Position numbers and translations under genes: made by a program. Shown here one piece after another: positions 8,365 to 16,717 of a DNA stretch of 64,000 nt. The stretch is from Sphingobacterium mizutaii (lineage in GTDB: Bacteria; Bacteroidota; Bacteroidia; Sphingobacteriales; Sphingobacteriaceae), in NCBI RefSeq assembly GCF_900187125.1, contig NZ_LT906468.1, positions 3,224,001-3,288,000 of the forward strand, read 5' to 3'. The notes under the pieces were generated by a model. It had not been told where the DNA came from. It worked only from the letters and a program-made list of their open reading frames with translations, and did not search any database. Within the stretch, counting starts at the first letter, position 1; each line of letters starts with the position of its first letter.

Positions 8365-8566
8365 AGTAAAAATTTATTTGTCCCAATGGAATGTGATGCG
8401 TGTGTTGCGTTTGGTAATGGGTATCCTCATTATTATCCAAGGGGTTAAAGCAGAAATGTGGCTAATTGCCGGATTAGGAGTATTATTTACGATTTTACCT
8501 TTAATGAATATTGGAGGTTGTTCGGTAAATGGATCCTGCCAGGTGCCACCGAGAGAAAGAAGATAA
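8357..8566 (+). CDS. Small DUF2892-like membrane protein
   Basis: 69 residues with two hydrophobic segments (VLRLVMGILIIIQGV and WLIAGLGVLFTILPLM) and a C-terminal tail with Cys residues (GGCSVNGSCQ). This is the pattern of the YgaP-type transmembrane/DUF2892 family, small inner-membrane proteins often tied to sulfur or thiol chemistry. It overlaps the methyltransferase by 8 bases, which supports joint expression; a joint role in thiol or chalcogen handling is inference. Confidence 0.75.
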   Translation: MDKVKIYLSQWNVMRVLRLVMGILIIIQGVKAEMWLIAGLGVLFTILPLMNIGGCSVNGSCQVPPRERR

Positions 8567-8618
8567 AACATTCTCATATTAAAATAGCAAGGTATAATTA
8601 ATAATAGTTAGTGATTAT

Positions 8619-8650
8619 AGGCCCAGGTTCCCAACTTGGGCCTTCACTTT
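8619..8650 (+). terminator. Terminator after the methyltransferase operon
   Basis: GGCCCAGGTT pairs with AACTTGGGCC with one mismatch, followed by a T-rich stretch. Confidence 0.55.
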
Positions 8651-8658
8651 TATATTCT

Positions 8659-8688
8659 TTTGCTTTCTAAAAATTTTACATAGCTTTG
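8659..8688 (+). promoter_or_regulatory. Promoter of the copper operon
   Basis: TTTG (8659-8662), an 18-base spacer and a perfect -7 box TAGCTTTG (8681-8688). The transcript would begin only a few bases before the ATG pair at 8699/8702, giving a very short leader. Confidence 0.65.
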
Positions 8689-8698
8689 TAAGTATCAC

Positions 8699-9082
8699 AT
8701 GATGACGAAGATAGTTTACATAATTTGTTTCACCCTAATTGCCCTGATGAGTCCTAAGCATACTGTTGCTTGTTCTGAACATCAGGAAAAGGCACCTATG
8801 GAAACAAGTTGCGATACTGATCAACATCATGCGACAAATGAACATGACTGCTGCGATACGGAAACTACTGATCATGCTGACAACAAAAAAGAGAACAGTA
8901 CCTGTGGCGATAGCAATTGTTGCTGCCCTATGATGGCAAACCATAGCTGTTGCCTCTATTCCAATCCAGCATTCGAATTTCATTTCCATACCCCAGCCTA
9001 CAAGGAGAAAATATCTACTTTATTGGTTTTCCTAGAAACCACTGGATATTCGTCAATTTTCATCCCTCCCAAAATAGCTTAA
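8699..9082 (+). CDS. Secreted Cys/His-rich protein of the copper locus
   Basis: 127 residues. A signal peptide ends around residue 24 (SPKHTVA). The mature region up to about residue 90 is loaded with Cys, His, Asp and Glu, including clusters CC, CCC and CC (about ten cysteines), a composition expected of a metal-binding polypeptide. The last 35 residues are more ordinary (FHFHTPAYKEKISTLLVFLE). It is the first gene after the copper-operon promoter and precedes an HMA protein and a multicopper oxidase, so periplasmic copper binding is a reasonable inference; the family is not one I can name. The ATG at 8702 is an equally possible start. Confidence 0.65.
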   Translation: MMTKIVYIICFTLIALMSPKHTVACSEHQEKAPMETSCDTDQHHATNEHDCCDTETTDHADNKKENSTCGDSNCCCPMMANHSCCLYSNPAFEFHFHTPAYKEKISTLLVFLETTGYSSIFIPPKIA

Positions 9083-9169
9083 TACATCAATAGAAAACCT
9101 TTTTGGTTTTAGAAAGTAATGGCAGGCCTCCGTTTGCCGGGTTATTTATATGTATTAAAATTTTTAAAG

Positions 9170-10018
9170 ATGAAAAAGATATCCTTAATCTTAGGCCTAA
9201 TCCTTGGTCTAGGTATAAATGCTAGTATAGCACAAATCAACAATGCAAAAACAGTATCGGTAGCCGTAAATGGTAACTGCGGAATGTGCAAAAAGACCAT
9301 TGAGAGCAATGGATCGGAAGGCAAAATCTCGAAAGTATCATGGGATTCCAAACAGAAACAAGCTGAAATAACCTTTGACACCACCAAGACCAGCGAAGAG
9401 GCTGTTCTGAAGAAGATCGCACAGGCTGGTTATGACAATGCACAATTCAGGGCTCCAGATGATGTGTATGCAAACCTACATGAGTGTTGCAGATATGATA
9501 GAAGCCATGAAATCAAAGGTGGCCCACATGCCCAAATGAATCATAATGACATGCCAAAGGCAGCAGCCCAGCACGACGATGCAGAGCAGGCAAAAGGCTT
9601 AGCTCCTGTATTCCAGTCCTATCTTGGCTTAAAAGATGCTTTGGTAGGTAGCGACCAGAAAAAAGCAGCCCTTGCAGCCGAGAAATTAGGCCAGAGCATC
9701 CAAAAAGTGGATATGAAATCCCTTGCAGATGCTGAGCATACGCAATGGATGAAGCTAAAAGGAAGCTTGGAGAAAGCTTCTGAATCTATTGCAAAGGACA
9801 GCAAACTGGATGGCCAAAGGAATACCTTTATGGGCCTTTCCAACCATATGTACGAACTGGCAAAGACATCCAAATCTAGCCAAGGTCTTTATTGGCAATA
9901 TTGCCCAATGGCAAACAACAATAAAGGCGCCCATTGGCTAAGCAAGGAAGAGGCCATCAAAAACCCTTATTACGGATCAAAAATGATGAGCTGCGGCGAG
10001 GTAAAAGAAAAAATCTAA
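9170..10018 (+). CDS. HMA domain plus DUF3347 copper-binding protein
   Basis: 282 residues from the ATG at 9170, which gives a proper signal peptide (MKKISLILGLILGLG...ASIAQ); an in-frame ATG at 9119 would add a poor leader. Residues 25-90 form a heavy-metal-associated domain with the metal site GNCGMC (Cys37, Cys40). A His-rich linker (HAQMNHNDMP) leads into a DUF3347 domain (about residues 140-282) with the typical YWQYCPMANNNKGAHWLS and NPYYGSKMMSCGEV segments. DUF3347 is also found at the end of CusB-like adaptors. It probably passes copper in the periplasm, between the Cys/His-rich protein and the multicopper oxidase gene that follows by 44 bases. Confidence 0.88.
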   Translation: MKKISLILGLILGLGINASIAQINNAKTVSVAVNGNCGMCKKTIESNGSEGKISKVSWDSKQKQAEITFDTTKTSEEAVLKKIAQAGYDNAQFRAPDDVYANLHECCRYDRSHEIKGGPHAQMNHNDMPKAAAQHDDAEQAKGLAPVFQSYLGLKDALVGSDQKKAALAAEKLGQSIQKVDMKSLADAEHTQWMKLKGSLEKASESIAKDSKLDGQRNTFMGLSNHMYELAKTSKSSQGLYWQYCPMANNNKGAHWLSKEEAIKNPYYGSKMMSCGEVKEKI

Positions 10019-10062
10019 AACCATTGCTGCAGAACTATTATTTTAAAACGTAAGAGGTAATC

Positions 10063-12384
10063 ATGAGAGAACAAATCAAATACCTATTAATCTGTGCGTT
10101 TTTGCTATGCTCAACTGTTGGGTTTTCCCAAAAAGTTGTGCGCTACGACCTGAACGTTACAGACAGTATGGTAAACTATGCAGGTAAGAACCGGAGGGCG
10201 GTGGCAGTGAACGGTATGATCCCCATGCCTACGCTGACCTTCACCGAAGGTGATACTGCAGAAATACATGTACACAATAAGCTCAAGGAAGGGACTTCCC
10301 TCCATTGGCATGGGGTCTATCTACCGAATAAGGAAGATGGGGTTCCCTTCTTAACGCAGATGCCCATCGAGCCCAATAGCACCTTTACCTATCGCTTTCC
10401 TATCATCCAAGATGGAACCCACTGGTATCACAGCCATTCGGGGATGCAGGAGCAGATCGGTATGTACGGGGCGATGATCCTGAAGAAAAGACCTGACGAC
10501 CCCAATTTCCGGAAAGGAATCGATGACCTTCCTGAGATCCCGGTAGTTTTAAGTGAATGGACCAATATGGACCCAGACAATGTTCATCGGATGCTCCACA
10601 ATGCCAATGATTGGTTTGCCATCAAGAAAAATGCAACCCAGAGCTATGCAGAAGCAATCAAGGAAGGTCATTTCAAAACTAAGCTGACCAATGAATGGAA
10701 GCGTATGCTTGCCATGGATGTCAGTGATGTTTATTATGATCGATTCCTTTTGAATGGTGATTCAGAACAGACCTATTCCCAGTTCAAAGCTGGGGATAAG
10801 GTAAGGTTGAGGGTCATCAATGCTGGTGCTTCCTCCTATTTCTGGCTGACTTATGCAGGCGGAAAGATCACTGTAGTGGCCAATGACGGTAATGATGTAG
10901 AACCTGTGGAGGTGGACCGATTGATCGTCGGTGTATCAGAAACCTATGATATCGTGGTGACGATTCCCGAGGATGGATTCGCCTATGAATTCATGGCGAC
11001 TCCAGAGGATAGAACCAATCATGTTTCCATGTATTTAGGTTCAGGAGTCAAGCAATTGGTCAGTCCTTTACCGAAGTTGAAATACTTCGAAGGAATGAAG
11101 ATGATGAACGATATGATGAAAATGAATGGTGACCTGGATGATATGGGTATGAAGATGAGCCTCCAGAAAATGGACATGAATACCGTTATGTACCCCGAGA
11201 TCCAAGATCAGAAAGGACATCAGGACCATCAAAACCATGGAGCTCATGATAGTTCAGCAATGAAGGAGGACCATTCTATGCACGATATGGAAAACAAAAA
11301 TGAGCATGCTGCCGAACAGGATCATTCCGAAATGAAAGCTATGGACCATAGCCAACATGCAAGTTCCGATATCGTGACTTTAAATTATGGCATGCTGCGC
11401 TCTCCTACCAAGACCACACTCCCGAAAGACGCCAAAGTAAGGGAAATGAAGTTTGAGTTGACAGGGAACATGAACCGGTATGTTTGGAGCATGGACAATA
11501 AAGTCCTTGCTGAAAGCGACAAAATCTTGATAAAAGAGGGTGAAGTCCTGAGAATCATCTTATATAACAACTCCATGATGCGGCACCCCATGCACCTGCA
11601 CGGTCATGACTTTAGGGTGATCAACGGCCAAGGAGAGTACGCTCCTTTAAAGAATGTCTTGGATATCATGCCTATGGAAACCGATACCATCGAATTCCTT
11701 TCCAATGTGGAAGGCGATTGGTTCTTCCATTGCCATATCCTTTACCATATGATGGCGGGGATGAACCGCGTGTTTAGCACCGAAGACCAACAGCCAAATC
11801 CTTATCTCCCCAATAAAGAATGGGCATATCGCGAATTGCAAAAAGAAAGCAATATGAAACATTTCATGATCCAAAATGATTTTGCGACCAATGGAAATGA
11901 TGGGGAATTGATGCTACATAACACCCGGTATAGCCTGACCACAGAATGGCGACTGGGTTATTCCGACATGCATGGCTATGAAGTCGAGACCCATTTGGGC
12001 CGGTATATCGGTAAAATGCAATGGTTTATGCCGTTCATCGGTTTTGATTATCGCTATAGGCGTATGGACAAGCATGGTCCAGAAAAGAACATTTTCGGAC
12101 AACGGAACAGCAAAAACGAAAGGGCATTACTATCTGCCGGTTTTACTTATATGCTTCCTATGCTGGTGCGATTCCAGGCAGAAGTGTATCATGATGGAAA
12201 TGTACGATTGCAATTGATGCGTGAAGACATTCCAGTAACCAAAAGATTAAGAGCCGGAGTTATGGTCAATTCCGATCTAGAATATATGGGCGACCTGCGT
12301 TATATCCTGACCAAGAATCTCGGAATCCGAACACATTACGATTCGGATATGGGCTTCGGAGTCGGACTGTCGGTCAACTATTAA
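10063..12384 (+). CDS. Multicopper oxidase fused to an outer-membrane-like C-terminal domain
   Basis: 773 residues with a signal peptide ending near GFSQ. Three cupredoxin domains carry all copper ligands: HWHG (His81, His83), HWYHSH (His120, His123, His125), HPMHLHGH (His508 to His515) and HCHILYHMMAGM (His556-Cys557-His558, His562, axial Met567). Residues ~340-430 form a Met/His-rich insert typical of CopA/CueO-type Cu(I) oxidases. After the oxidase ends (~590), about 180 residues with alternating, aromatic-rich strands (TRYSLTTEWRLGY, GVGLSVNY at the end) resemble CopB, the outer-membrane copper protein. Such CopA-CopB-like fusions occur in Bacteroidota; the role of the tail is not established. 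It lies last in the copper operon. Confidence 0.9.
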   Translation: MREQIKYLLICAFLLCSTVGFSQKVVRYDLNVTDSMVNYAGKNRRAVAVNGMIPMPTLTFTEGDTAEIHVHNKLKEGTSLHWHGVYLPNKEDGVPFLTQMPIEPNSTFTYRFPIIQDGTHWYHSHSGMQEQIGMYGAMILKKRPDDPNFRKGIDDLPEIPVVLSEWTNMDPDNVHRMLHNANDWFAIKKNATQSYAEAIKEGHFKTKLTNEWKRMLAMDVSDVYYDRFLLNGDSEQTYSQFKAGDKVRLRVINAGASSYFWLTYAGGKITVVANDGNDVEPVEVDRLIVGVSETYDIVVTIPEDGFAYEFMATPEDRTNHVSMYLGSGVKQLVSPLPKLKYFEGMKMMNDMMKMNGDLDDMGMKMSLQKMDMNTVMYPEIQDQKGHQDHQNHGAHDSSAMKEDHSMHDMENKNEHAAEQDHSEMKAMDHSQHASSDIVTLNYGMLRSPTKTTLPKDAKVREMKFELTGNMNRYVWSMDNKVLAESDKILIKEGEVLRIILYNNSMMRHPMHLHGHDFRVINGQGEYAPLKNVLDIMPMETDTIEFLSNVEGDWFFHCHILYHMMAGMNRVFSTEDQQPNPYLPNKEWAYRELQKESNMKHFMIQNDFATNGNDGELMLHNTRYSLTTEWRLGYSDMHGYEVETHLGRYIGKMQWFMPFIGFDYRYRRMDKHGPEKNIFGQRNSKNERALLSAGFTYMLPMLVRFQAEVYHDGNVRLQLMREDIPVTKRLRAGVMVNSDLEYMGDLRYILTKNLGIRTHYDSDMGFGVGLSVNY

Positions 12385-12388
12385 AAGC

Positions 12389-12420
12389 AACAAGGGTAGA
12401 ACAAATGTTCTACCCTTGTT
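12389..12420. terminator. Bidirectional terminator between multicopper oxidase and pirin-2
   Basis: A perfect 14-base-pair stem (AACAAGGGTAGAAC with GTTCTACCCTTGTT) and an AAAT loop sit between two convergent genes. Confidence 0.8.
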
Positions 12421-12438
12421 AATTTATCGAAGGAATTA

Positions 12439-13308
12439 TTAATCTTCTAAATAACCGAATTTCCCAGTTTGGAAATCACGGAATGCTTGTTTGATTTCAT
12501 CTTCGGTATTCATCACAAATGGACCATAAGCTGCAATAGGTTCATTGATGGGCAGACCGCTCAATACCAGTACCAATGCATCTTCTGTTGCTTCCACAGC
12601 TATCTTCTCACCATTGTTTTCAAACAGTACAAAATGATCCGTAGCAACATCCTGTCCATTGACTTTCACCGATCCTTCCAGAATCAACAAGCCTGTATTA
12701 TAGTCAGCAGGAATGTCAAATTCCACTTTGGCAGTTGCTTTCAACTTAGCATTGAACAAATTCACAGGAGTAAATGTACTCGCAGCACCCTTCGTTCCTT
12801 TGAATTCTCCTGCTACCACTTCAACATATCCTAATCCACCGTCCACATCCACTTTTGGAATCGCATTATTTTCCAAAGCCTGATATTTGGGATCAGACAT
12901 CTTGTGTTCAGCAGGCAGGTTTACCCATAACTGCACCATTTGGAATTCGCCACCATTCTTGCTCCATTCCGATTCATGGAATTCCTTGTGCAATACTCCG
13001 GAGGCTGCGGTCATCCACTGCACATCACCCTCGCCGATGATTCCACCACCGCCACTGCTGTCAGCATGCTCTACCCGGCCCTTATAGGCTAAGGTTACAG
13101 TTTCAAATCCGCGGTGTGGGTGAACTCCCACCCCTTTCGGAATCTCACTGGCTGGAAAGTTATATTTTGAGTTATAATCAAATACGATAAAGGGATCCAT
13201 TCTCTGCATTGGAATCGCAGAAGGAATAAAACTATGTACTCTAAATCCGTCCCCTACAAAATGTGGCATTCCAGGTTTGATAATCCTTTCAATTTGTTTT
13301 TCTTTCAT
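12439..13308 (-). CDS. Pirin family protein with pirin C-terminal domain
   Basis: 289 residues. The N-terminal cupin shows VGVHPHRGFETVTLAYKGRV and AASGVLHKEFHE, giving the metal-binding His/His/Glu/His set of true pirins; the second half fits the pirin C-terminal domain. Quercetinase activity and quinone or redox stress responses are known for relatives, but the substrate here is unknown. A strong ribosome site (AAAGGAG) and a perfect -7 box lie upstream, with the 20-base element shared with the first pirin. It is transcribed toward the copper operon and is separated from it by a shared terminator. Confidence 0.93.
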   Translation of the reverse strand: MKEKQIERIIKPGMPHFVGDGFRVHSFIPSAIPMQRMDPFIVFDYNSKYNFPASEIPKGVGVHPHRGFETVTLAYKGRVEHADSSGGGGIIGEGDVQWMTAASGVLHKEFHESEWSKNGGEFQMVQLWVNLPAEHKMSDPKYQALENNAIPKVDVDGGLGYVEVVAGEFKGTKGAASTFTPVNLFNAKLKATAKVEFDIPADYNTGLLILEGSVKVNGQDVATDHFVLFENNGEKIAVEATEDALVLVLSGLPINEPIAAYGPFVMNTEDEIKQAFRDFQTGKFGYLED

Positions 13309-13330
13309 GGTATTCTCCTTTTTGGTAATA

Positions 13331-13377
13331 CAAAGTTAACCCTTCCTTAATCTGAAAGCGTTGACCTATGGTAAGAA
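13331..13377 (-). promoter_or_regulatory. Pirin-2 promoter with shared 20-base element
   Basis: On the minus strand TTAACTTTG (13331-13339) contains the perfect -7 box TAACTTTG. Exactly 21 bases upstream lies the element read on the plus strand as GCGTTGACCTATGGTAAGAA (13358-13377), itself an imperfect dyad around TTGACC-TAT-GGTAA. It matches the pirin-1 element at 16 of 20 positions. Confidence 0.6.
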
Positions 13378-13386
13378 GTAATAGCC

Positions 13387-13416
13387 AAAAAATTAAGGCC
13401 TTGCGAGCAAGGCCTT
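13387..13416 (-). terminator. Terminator of the DoxX gene
   Basis: AAGGCCTTG pairs with CAAGGCCTT around a CGAG loop; on the minus strand it is followed by a run of six T. Confidence 0.8.
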
Positions 13417-13458
13417 TCCAATTAATACTAAGAAATCTTTATAGGTGCTTTCCACCTA

Positions 13459-13905
13459 TTAAATTTGTCTTTTATAACCTGGCTTATCCATTGCTTTGTC
13501 CAGCGACATCGGTCCTGAACCTACGATCAAGAAATAGATAAGGAGTAAAAGTACCACTAGGGACAACCAAAATTCGGAATTCAAAAAGCTGAATCCATTC
13601 GTAATGTTCACAAAGAATACCGCCCCTATTAGGATTGGAATCTGTAAAGCTACCGCCAATCGGGTACACAATCCCAATGCGATGAATATCCCCCCAACTA
13701 GGTGGGCAAACACAACATAGTGGACAGCACTCCAAATGGACAATTGAAAATGTGTCTTCTCAATCAAAGTAGCAACTGAATCACGATCCATAATAAAGCT
13801 TATTCCTTTTGCAAAGATCAGAATTCCGAGAACAATCCTCATAAAATCGATCCATCTCGGATGATGGGCATCTCCCCAATGTTCAATGCGTTGAATTAGG
13901 TTCAT
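13459..13905 (-). CDS. DoxX family membrane protein
   Basis: 148 residues with four hydrophobic segments (near 22-40, 60-82, 86-103 and 112-132), the layout of the DoxX family. The conserved region after helix 2, HLVGGIFIALGLCTRLA, fits the family. DoxX proteins are inner-membrane proteins linked to thiosulfate:quinone oxidoreductase or to thiol and redox stress complexes; a specific role is not shown here. A good ribosome site (AAAGGAGG) precedes the ATG. It lies upstream of pirin-2 on the same strand but has its own terminator between, so it is a separate transcript. Confidence 0.88.
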   Translation of the reverse strand: MNLIQRIEHWGDAHHPRWIDFMRIVLGILIFAKGISFIMDRDSVATLIEKTHFQLSIWSAVHYVVFAHLVGGIFIALGLCTRLAVALQIPILIGAVFFVNITNGFSFLNSEFWLSLVVLLLLIYFLIVGSGPMSLDKAMDKPGYKRQI

Positions 13906-14088
13906 AACAACCTCCTTTTTAACTGGTTATATAAATAAAACGCAGATTAAGACCCTGATATTATGTGATTTATTAATTTTTGTAAAATAAATACAATCCA
14001 TCCTCTTCCTTAAAATCAATAAATCTATCCTAGTCCCACAGAAAACTAATTAATGGGTTTGTTGTTCATTAAGGTAGAAAAGATATTT

Positions 14089-14874
14089 ATGGCAAAATTC
14101 ACTAAGTATTTCATTAAAAGAATAGATAGCCCATTTTGGGCCTTTGCAATTCATGACGGACAGCAGATCGATCCTTTTATTGATCCATATATCAATCTCA
14201 AGGAGGACGAAAGACTGCGTGAGGAGGATCCATTTACTGCTGTAATGGCTGAATTACCGATGAATCAGTTTATCGTCGGCTCCTCTCGGTTCCAACTTGA
14301 TCTCAACCGAAAACTTGAAGATTCGGTATACCTACGTCCTGATCAAGCTTGGGGCTTAGAGGTCTGGAAAGATAGTCTACCTGAAAATATTGTTACAGAA
14401 CTCTACCTAGATCATAAAAATATCTATCAAGAAATCGAGGAACAGATCCAAGAGACCATTGACCAATATGGCTATTTTGTAGTGTATGATATCCATAGCT
14501 ATAATGCCAAAAGAAACGGACCTCAGGAAGAAGTCGACTCCGAAAGCAATCCGCAAATCAACCTTGGCACAGCCTATATCGAGCCGAAATGGCGCCCTCT
14601 GATCGATCAATTGACTGCATTCATCAGCAAGGAAAACCTGTATGAGGGACCTATTGATATTCGAGAAAACATTAAATTTAAGGGAGGATACTTATCCCAA
14701 CTGATCAACAAAAAGTTTGGAGAATACGGTTGTGTGGTTTCATTCGAGTTCCGAAAGGATTTCATGGATGAATGGACCGGTGCTCCAGACCTTCCTCGGG
14801 TAGTCTCCTGCAAACAGCTTCTAATGAACTCAATCCAGGTCTTAAATCAGTATTTTAAAAATGACTCCAGATAA
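14089..14874 (+). CDS. N-formylglutamate amidohydrolase-like protein
   Basis: 261 residues from the ATG at 14089 (MAKFTKYFIKRIDSPFWAFA); an in-frame ATG at 14053 is possible but adds an unrelated leader. The family fold is recognisable, with the metal-binding YFVVYDIHSYNAKR (Asp and His), an early SSRFQLDLNRKLEDSVY, and INLGTAY. Classical members hydrolyse N-formylglutamate in histidine breakdown, but no other histidine-utilisation gene is here. Instead it overlaps by 14 bases a DUF1704 metallopeptidase gene, followed by an ATP-grasp ligase, so it more likely cleaves an amide in a peptide-modifying pathway. That functional reading is inference. Confidence 0.85.
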   Translation: MAKFTKYFIKRIDSPFWAFAIHDGQQIDPFIDPYINLKEDERLREEDPFTAVMAELPMNQFIVGSSRFQLDLNRKLEDSVYLRPDQAWGLEVWKDSLPENIVTELYLDHKNIYQEIEEQIQETIDQYGYFVVYDIHSYNAKRNGPQEEVDSESNPQINLGTAYIEPKWRPLIDQLTAFISKENLYEGPIDIRENIKFKGGYLSQLINKKFGEYGCVVSFEFRKDFMDEWTGAPDLPRVVSCKQLLMNSIQVLNQYFKNDSR

Positions 14875-16696
14875 GAACAAACCCCTATTAAGAATCTTAA
14901 ACGCAATAAATAAGCGGAATGCAATCCATTACCAGATTCCAAACGTAGGCAAGTTCATCTTCAATAAAATTGTCCCTTATATCTTTATTTATAGAGTGCC
15001 CAACGCAGAAAAAAGGGATAAGATGTTGGTGGACCTAGCCAAAACTGAAAATGCCAGCATCGTATGTCGATCCAAGGAGTTTGATCTGGAGGAATGGATA
15101 AAGCCTATTTCGCATCGTCTTGCAGAAGAGTTCGGTGCCTGTCTTTTGGTCGAGGCATGGACGGCAGAACCAGGACAGAAGGAAGACATCATGGTCCACG
15201 TTGGTCAGAAGGATATGCTGCCCTTAGCGGAATATTTCCAGAAGAACATCAAAAAGGAAGCCCGCGAAATCAATATCTCCTTGGCAAAGGACCTCAATAT
15301 ACCGCAGCCTTTGGATGTACCTGCCCTGTTCAGCAAGAAGGAATTGCAGAACCGACAGATCCTCTACATGGGGCTTTCCATTAAGCAGAATTATATCGAG
15401 GATGAAGATCAGGTCCTACCTATCCTGATGCGCTTATATCGCGAAACCTTAGCTAAGTCCCTTTCCAGACTTTTCTTTGAGTTCCTGCGCGTCTATACCC
15501 ATTTAAATGCCACCGCACAAAGGCTCAACTTCCATCAGGAACTGACTCCTTTGATGATCGATATCGATAAATCCTTGGCACAGGAAAGCACCAAATTCGA
15601 TTTCCTATTGATGGTCACTCCATTGAATGCCCATGAAGCCTGGCTGCAGTTCAAAAAAGATAAGTTCTGGAAAACGCCCAAGTTCCTATACCGACCTATG
15701 CACATCGACCCTGATTTGGTCAAGCGCAGGCTGTACAATCTACGTATTGAAGATATCTACGACCCGACCATGGCCTACATCTTTAGGGATAAGCGGACAG
15801 AATTGGACTCCATGGTCAGCATGATTGCCGACCGTGGCAAAGAGGACTTCCTACATGGCAGTCTTCAGGTCTTTGGCAACGTCTCAGAGAAGCTATACAA
15901 ATCAGCAATGGCCATTCTGATGGTGACCGAACCTGAGGAACCCATCAAAAAAAGTGATGATTATATCTCAGCTAATGAGTTCGCAAAACTGGCTAGGGAC
16001 GAAATCAAGTTCCTTCAGAGGCAGAACGTGGAATTCAACAGTCCTGTCCGTGTTCGGGAAGATATCTCCGGAGTGATGGTCAACCGTGGCGTCCTAAACA
16101 TCAGCAAGGAATACCGCTTGACCCGCAAGCGTGCCGAAGCCTTGATCCAACATGAGATTGGCACACATGTGGTCACCTATTTCAATGGTCGGCAACAACC
16201 CTTGAGCATCTTCAGCCTTGGGGTACCTGGATATGAAGAACTCCAAGAAGGACTTGCCGTACTCGCAGAATATATCGTAGGCGGATTGAACAACGACCGT
16301 CTCCGCATTATCGCCGCAAGGGTAATTGCAGTGCAGAACATGCTTTTGGGAAATTCATTTATCGATACCTTCAACATGCTGGTCGAGCAATATAGCTTCC
16401 AGCCAGAAACAGCCTTCCAGATCGTTATGCGCGTTTATCGTGGTGGCGGCCTGACCAAGGATGCACTCTACCTAAAAGGGATCATGGAACTTTTGAATTA
16501 CCTAAAGGATGGGAATAATGTACATCTGCTGATGATGGGAAAAATCCGCAAGGATTACCTGCCCATTATCAAGGATCTCCTGCAAAAGGAGATCTTGATC
16601 CCTCCTGCCATCACACCGCGCTATCTTTTCCCAGAGTTCAGTCCCCAATGGAAGGACGTCAAAAGGAAAGGAAGCATCTTTAAATTAATCCAATAA
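14861..16696 (+). CDS. DUF1704 / QEGLA-motif zinc metallopeptidase
   Basis: 611 residues, labelled in databases as flavohemoglobin expression-modulating QEGLA motif protein. The catalytic HEIGTH (HExxxH, His431-Glu432-His436) and the family hallmark QEGLA (residues 462-466, a further acidic ligand) are intact. The family includes eukaryotic MATCAP enzymes, which remove the C-terminal tyrosine of tubulin, so a carboxypeptidase-like activity on a protein or peptide end is plausible. No signal peptide is seen, so it should act in the cytoplasm. The start overlaps the amidohydrolase stop by 14 bases and the ATP-grasp gene follows after 21 bases, showing one operon. Confidence 0.88.
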   Translation: MTPDKNKPLLRILNAINKRNAIHYQIPNVGKFIFNKIVPYIFIYRVPNAEKRDKMLVDLAKTENASIVCRSKEFDLEEWIKPISHRLAEEFGACLLVEAWTAEPGQKEDIMVHVGQKDMLPLAEYFQKNIKKEAREINISLAKDLNIPQPLDVPALFSKKELQNRQILYMGLSIKQNYIEDEDQVLPILMRLYRETLAKSLSRLFFEFLRVYTHLNATAQRLNFHQELTPLMIDIDKSLAQESTKFDFLLMVTPLNAHEAWLQFKKDKFWKTPKFLYRPMHIDPDLVKRRLYNLRIEDIYDPTMAYIFRDKRTELDSMVSMIADRGKEDFLHGSLQVFGNVSEKLYKSAMAILMVTEPEEPIKKSDDYISANEFAKLARDEIKFLQRQNVEFNSPVRVREDISGVMVNRGVLNISKEYRLTRKRAEALIQHEIGTHVVTYFNGRQQPLSIFSLGVPGYEELQEGLAVLAEYIVGGLNNDRLRIIAARVIAVQNMLLGNSFIDTFNMLVEQYSFQPETAFQIVMRVYRGGGLTKDALYLKGIMELLNYLKDGNNVHLLMMGKIRKDYLPIIKDLLQKEILIPPAITPRYLFPEFSPQWKDVKRKGSIFKLIQ

Positions 16697-16717
16697 GTAA
16701 TTTTTTCAACAACATAT

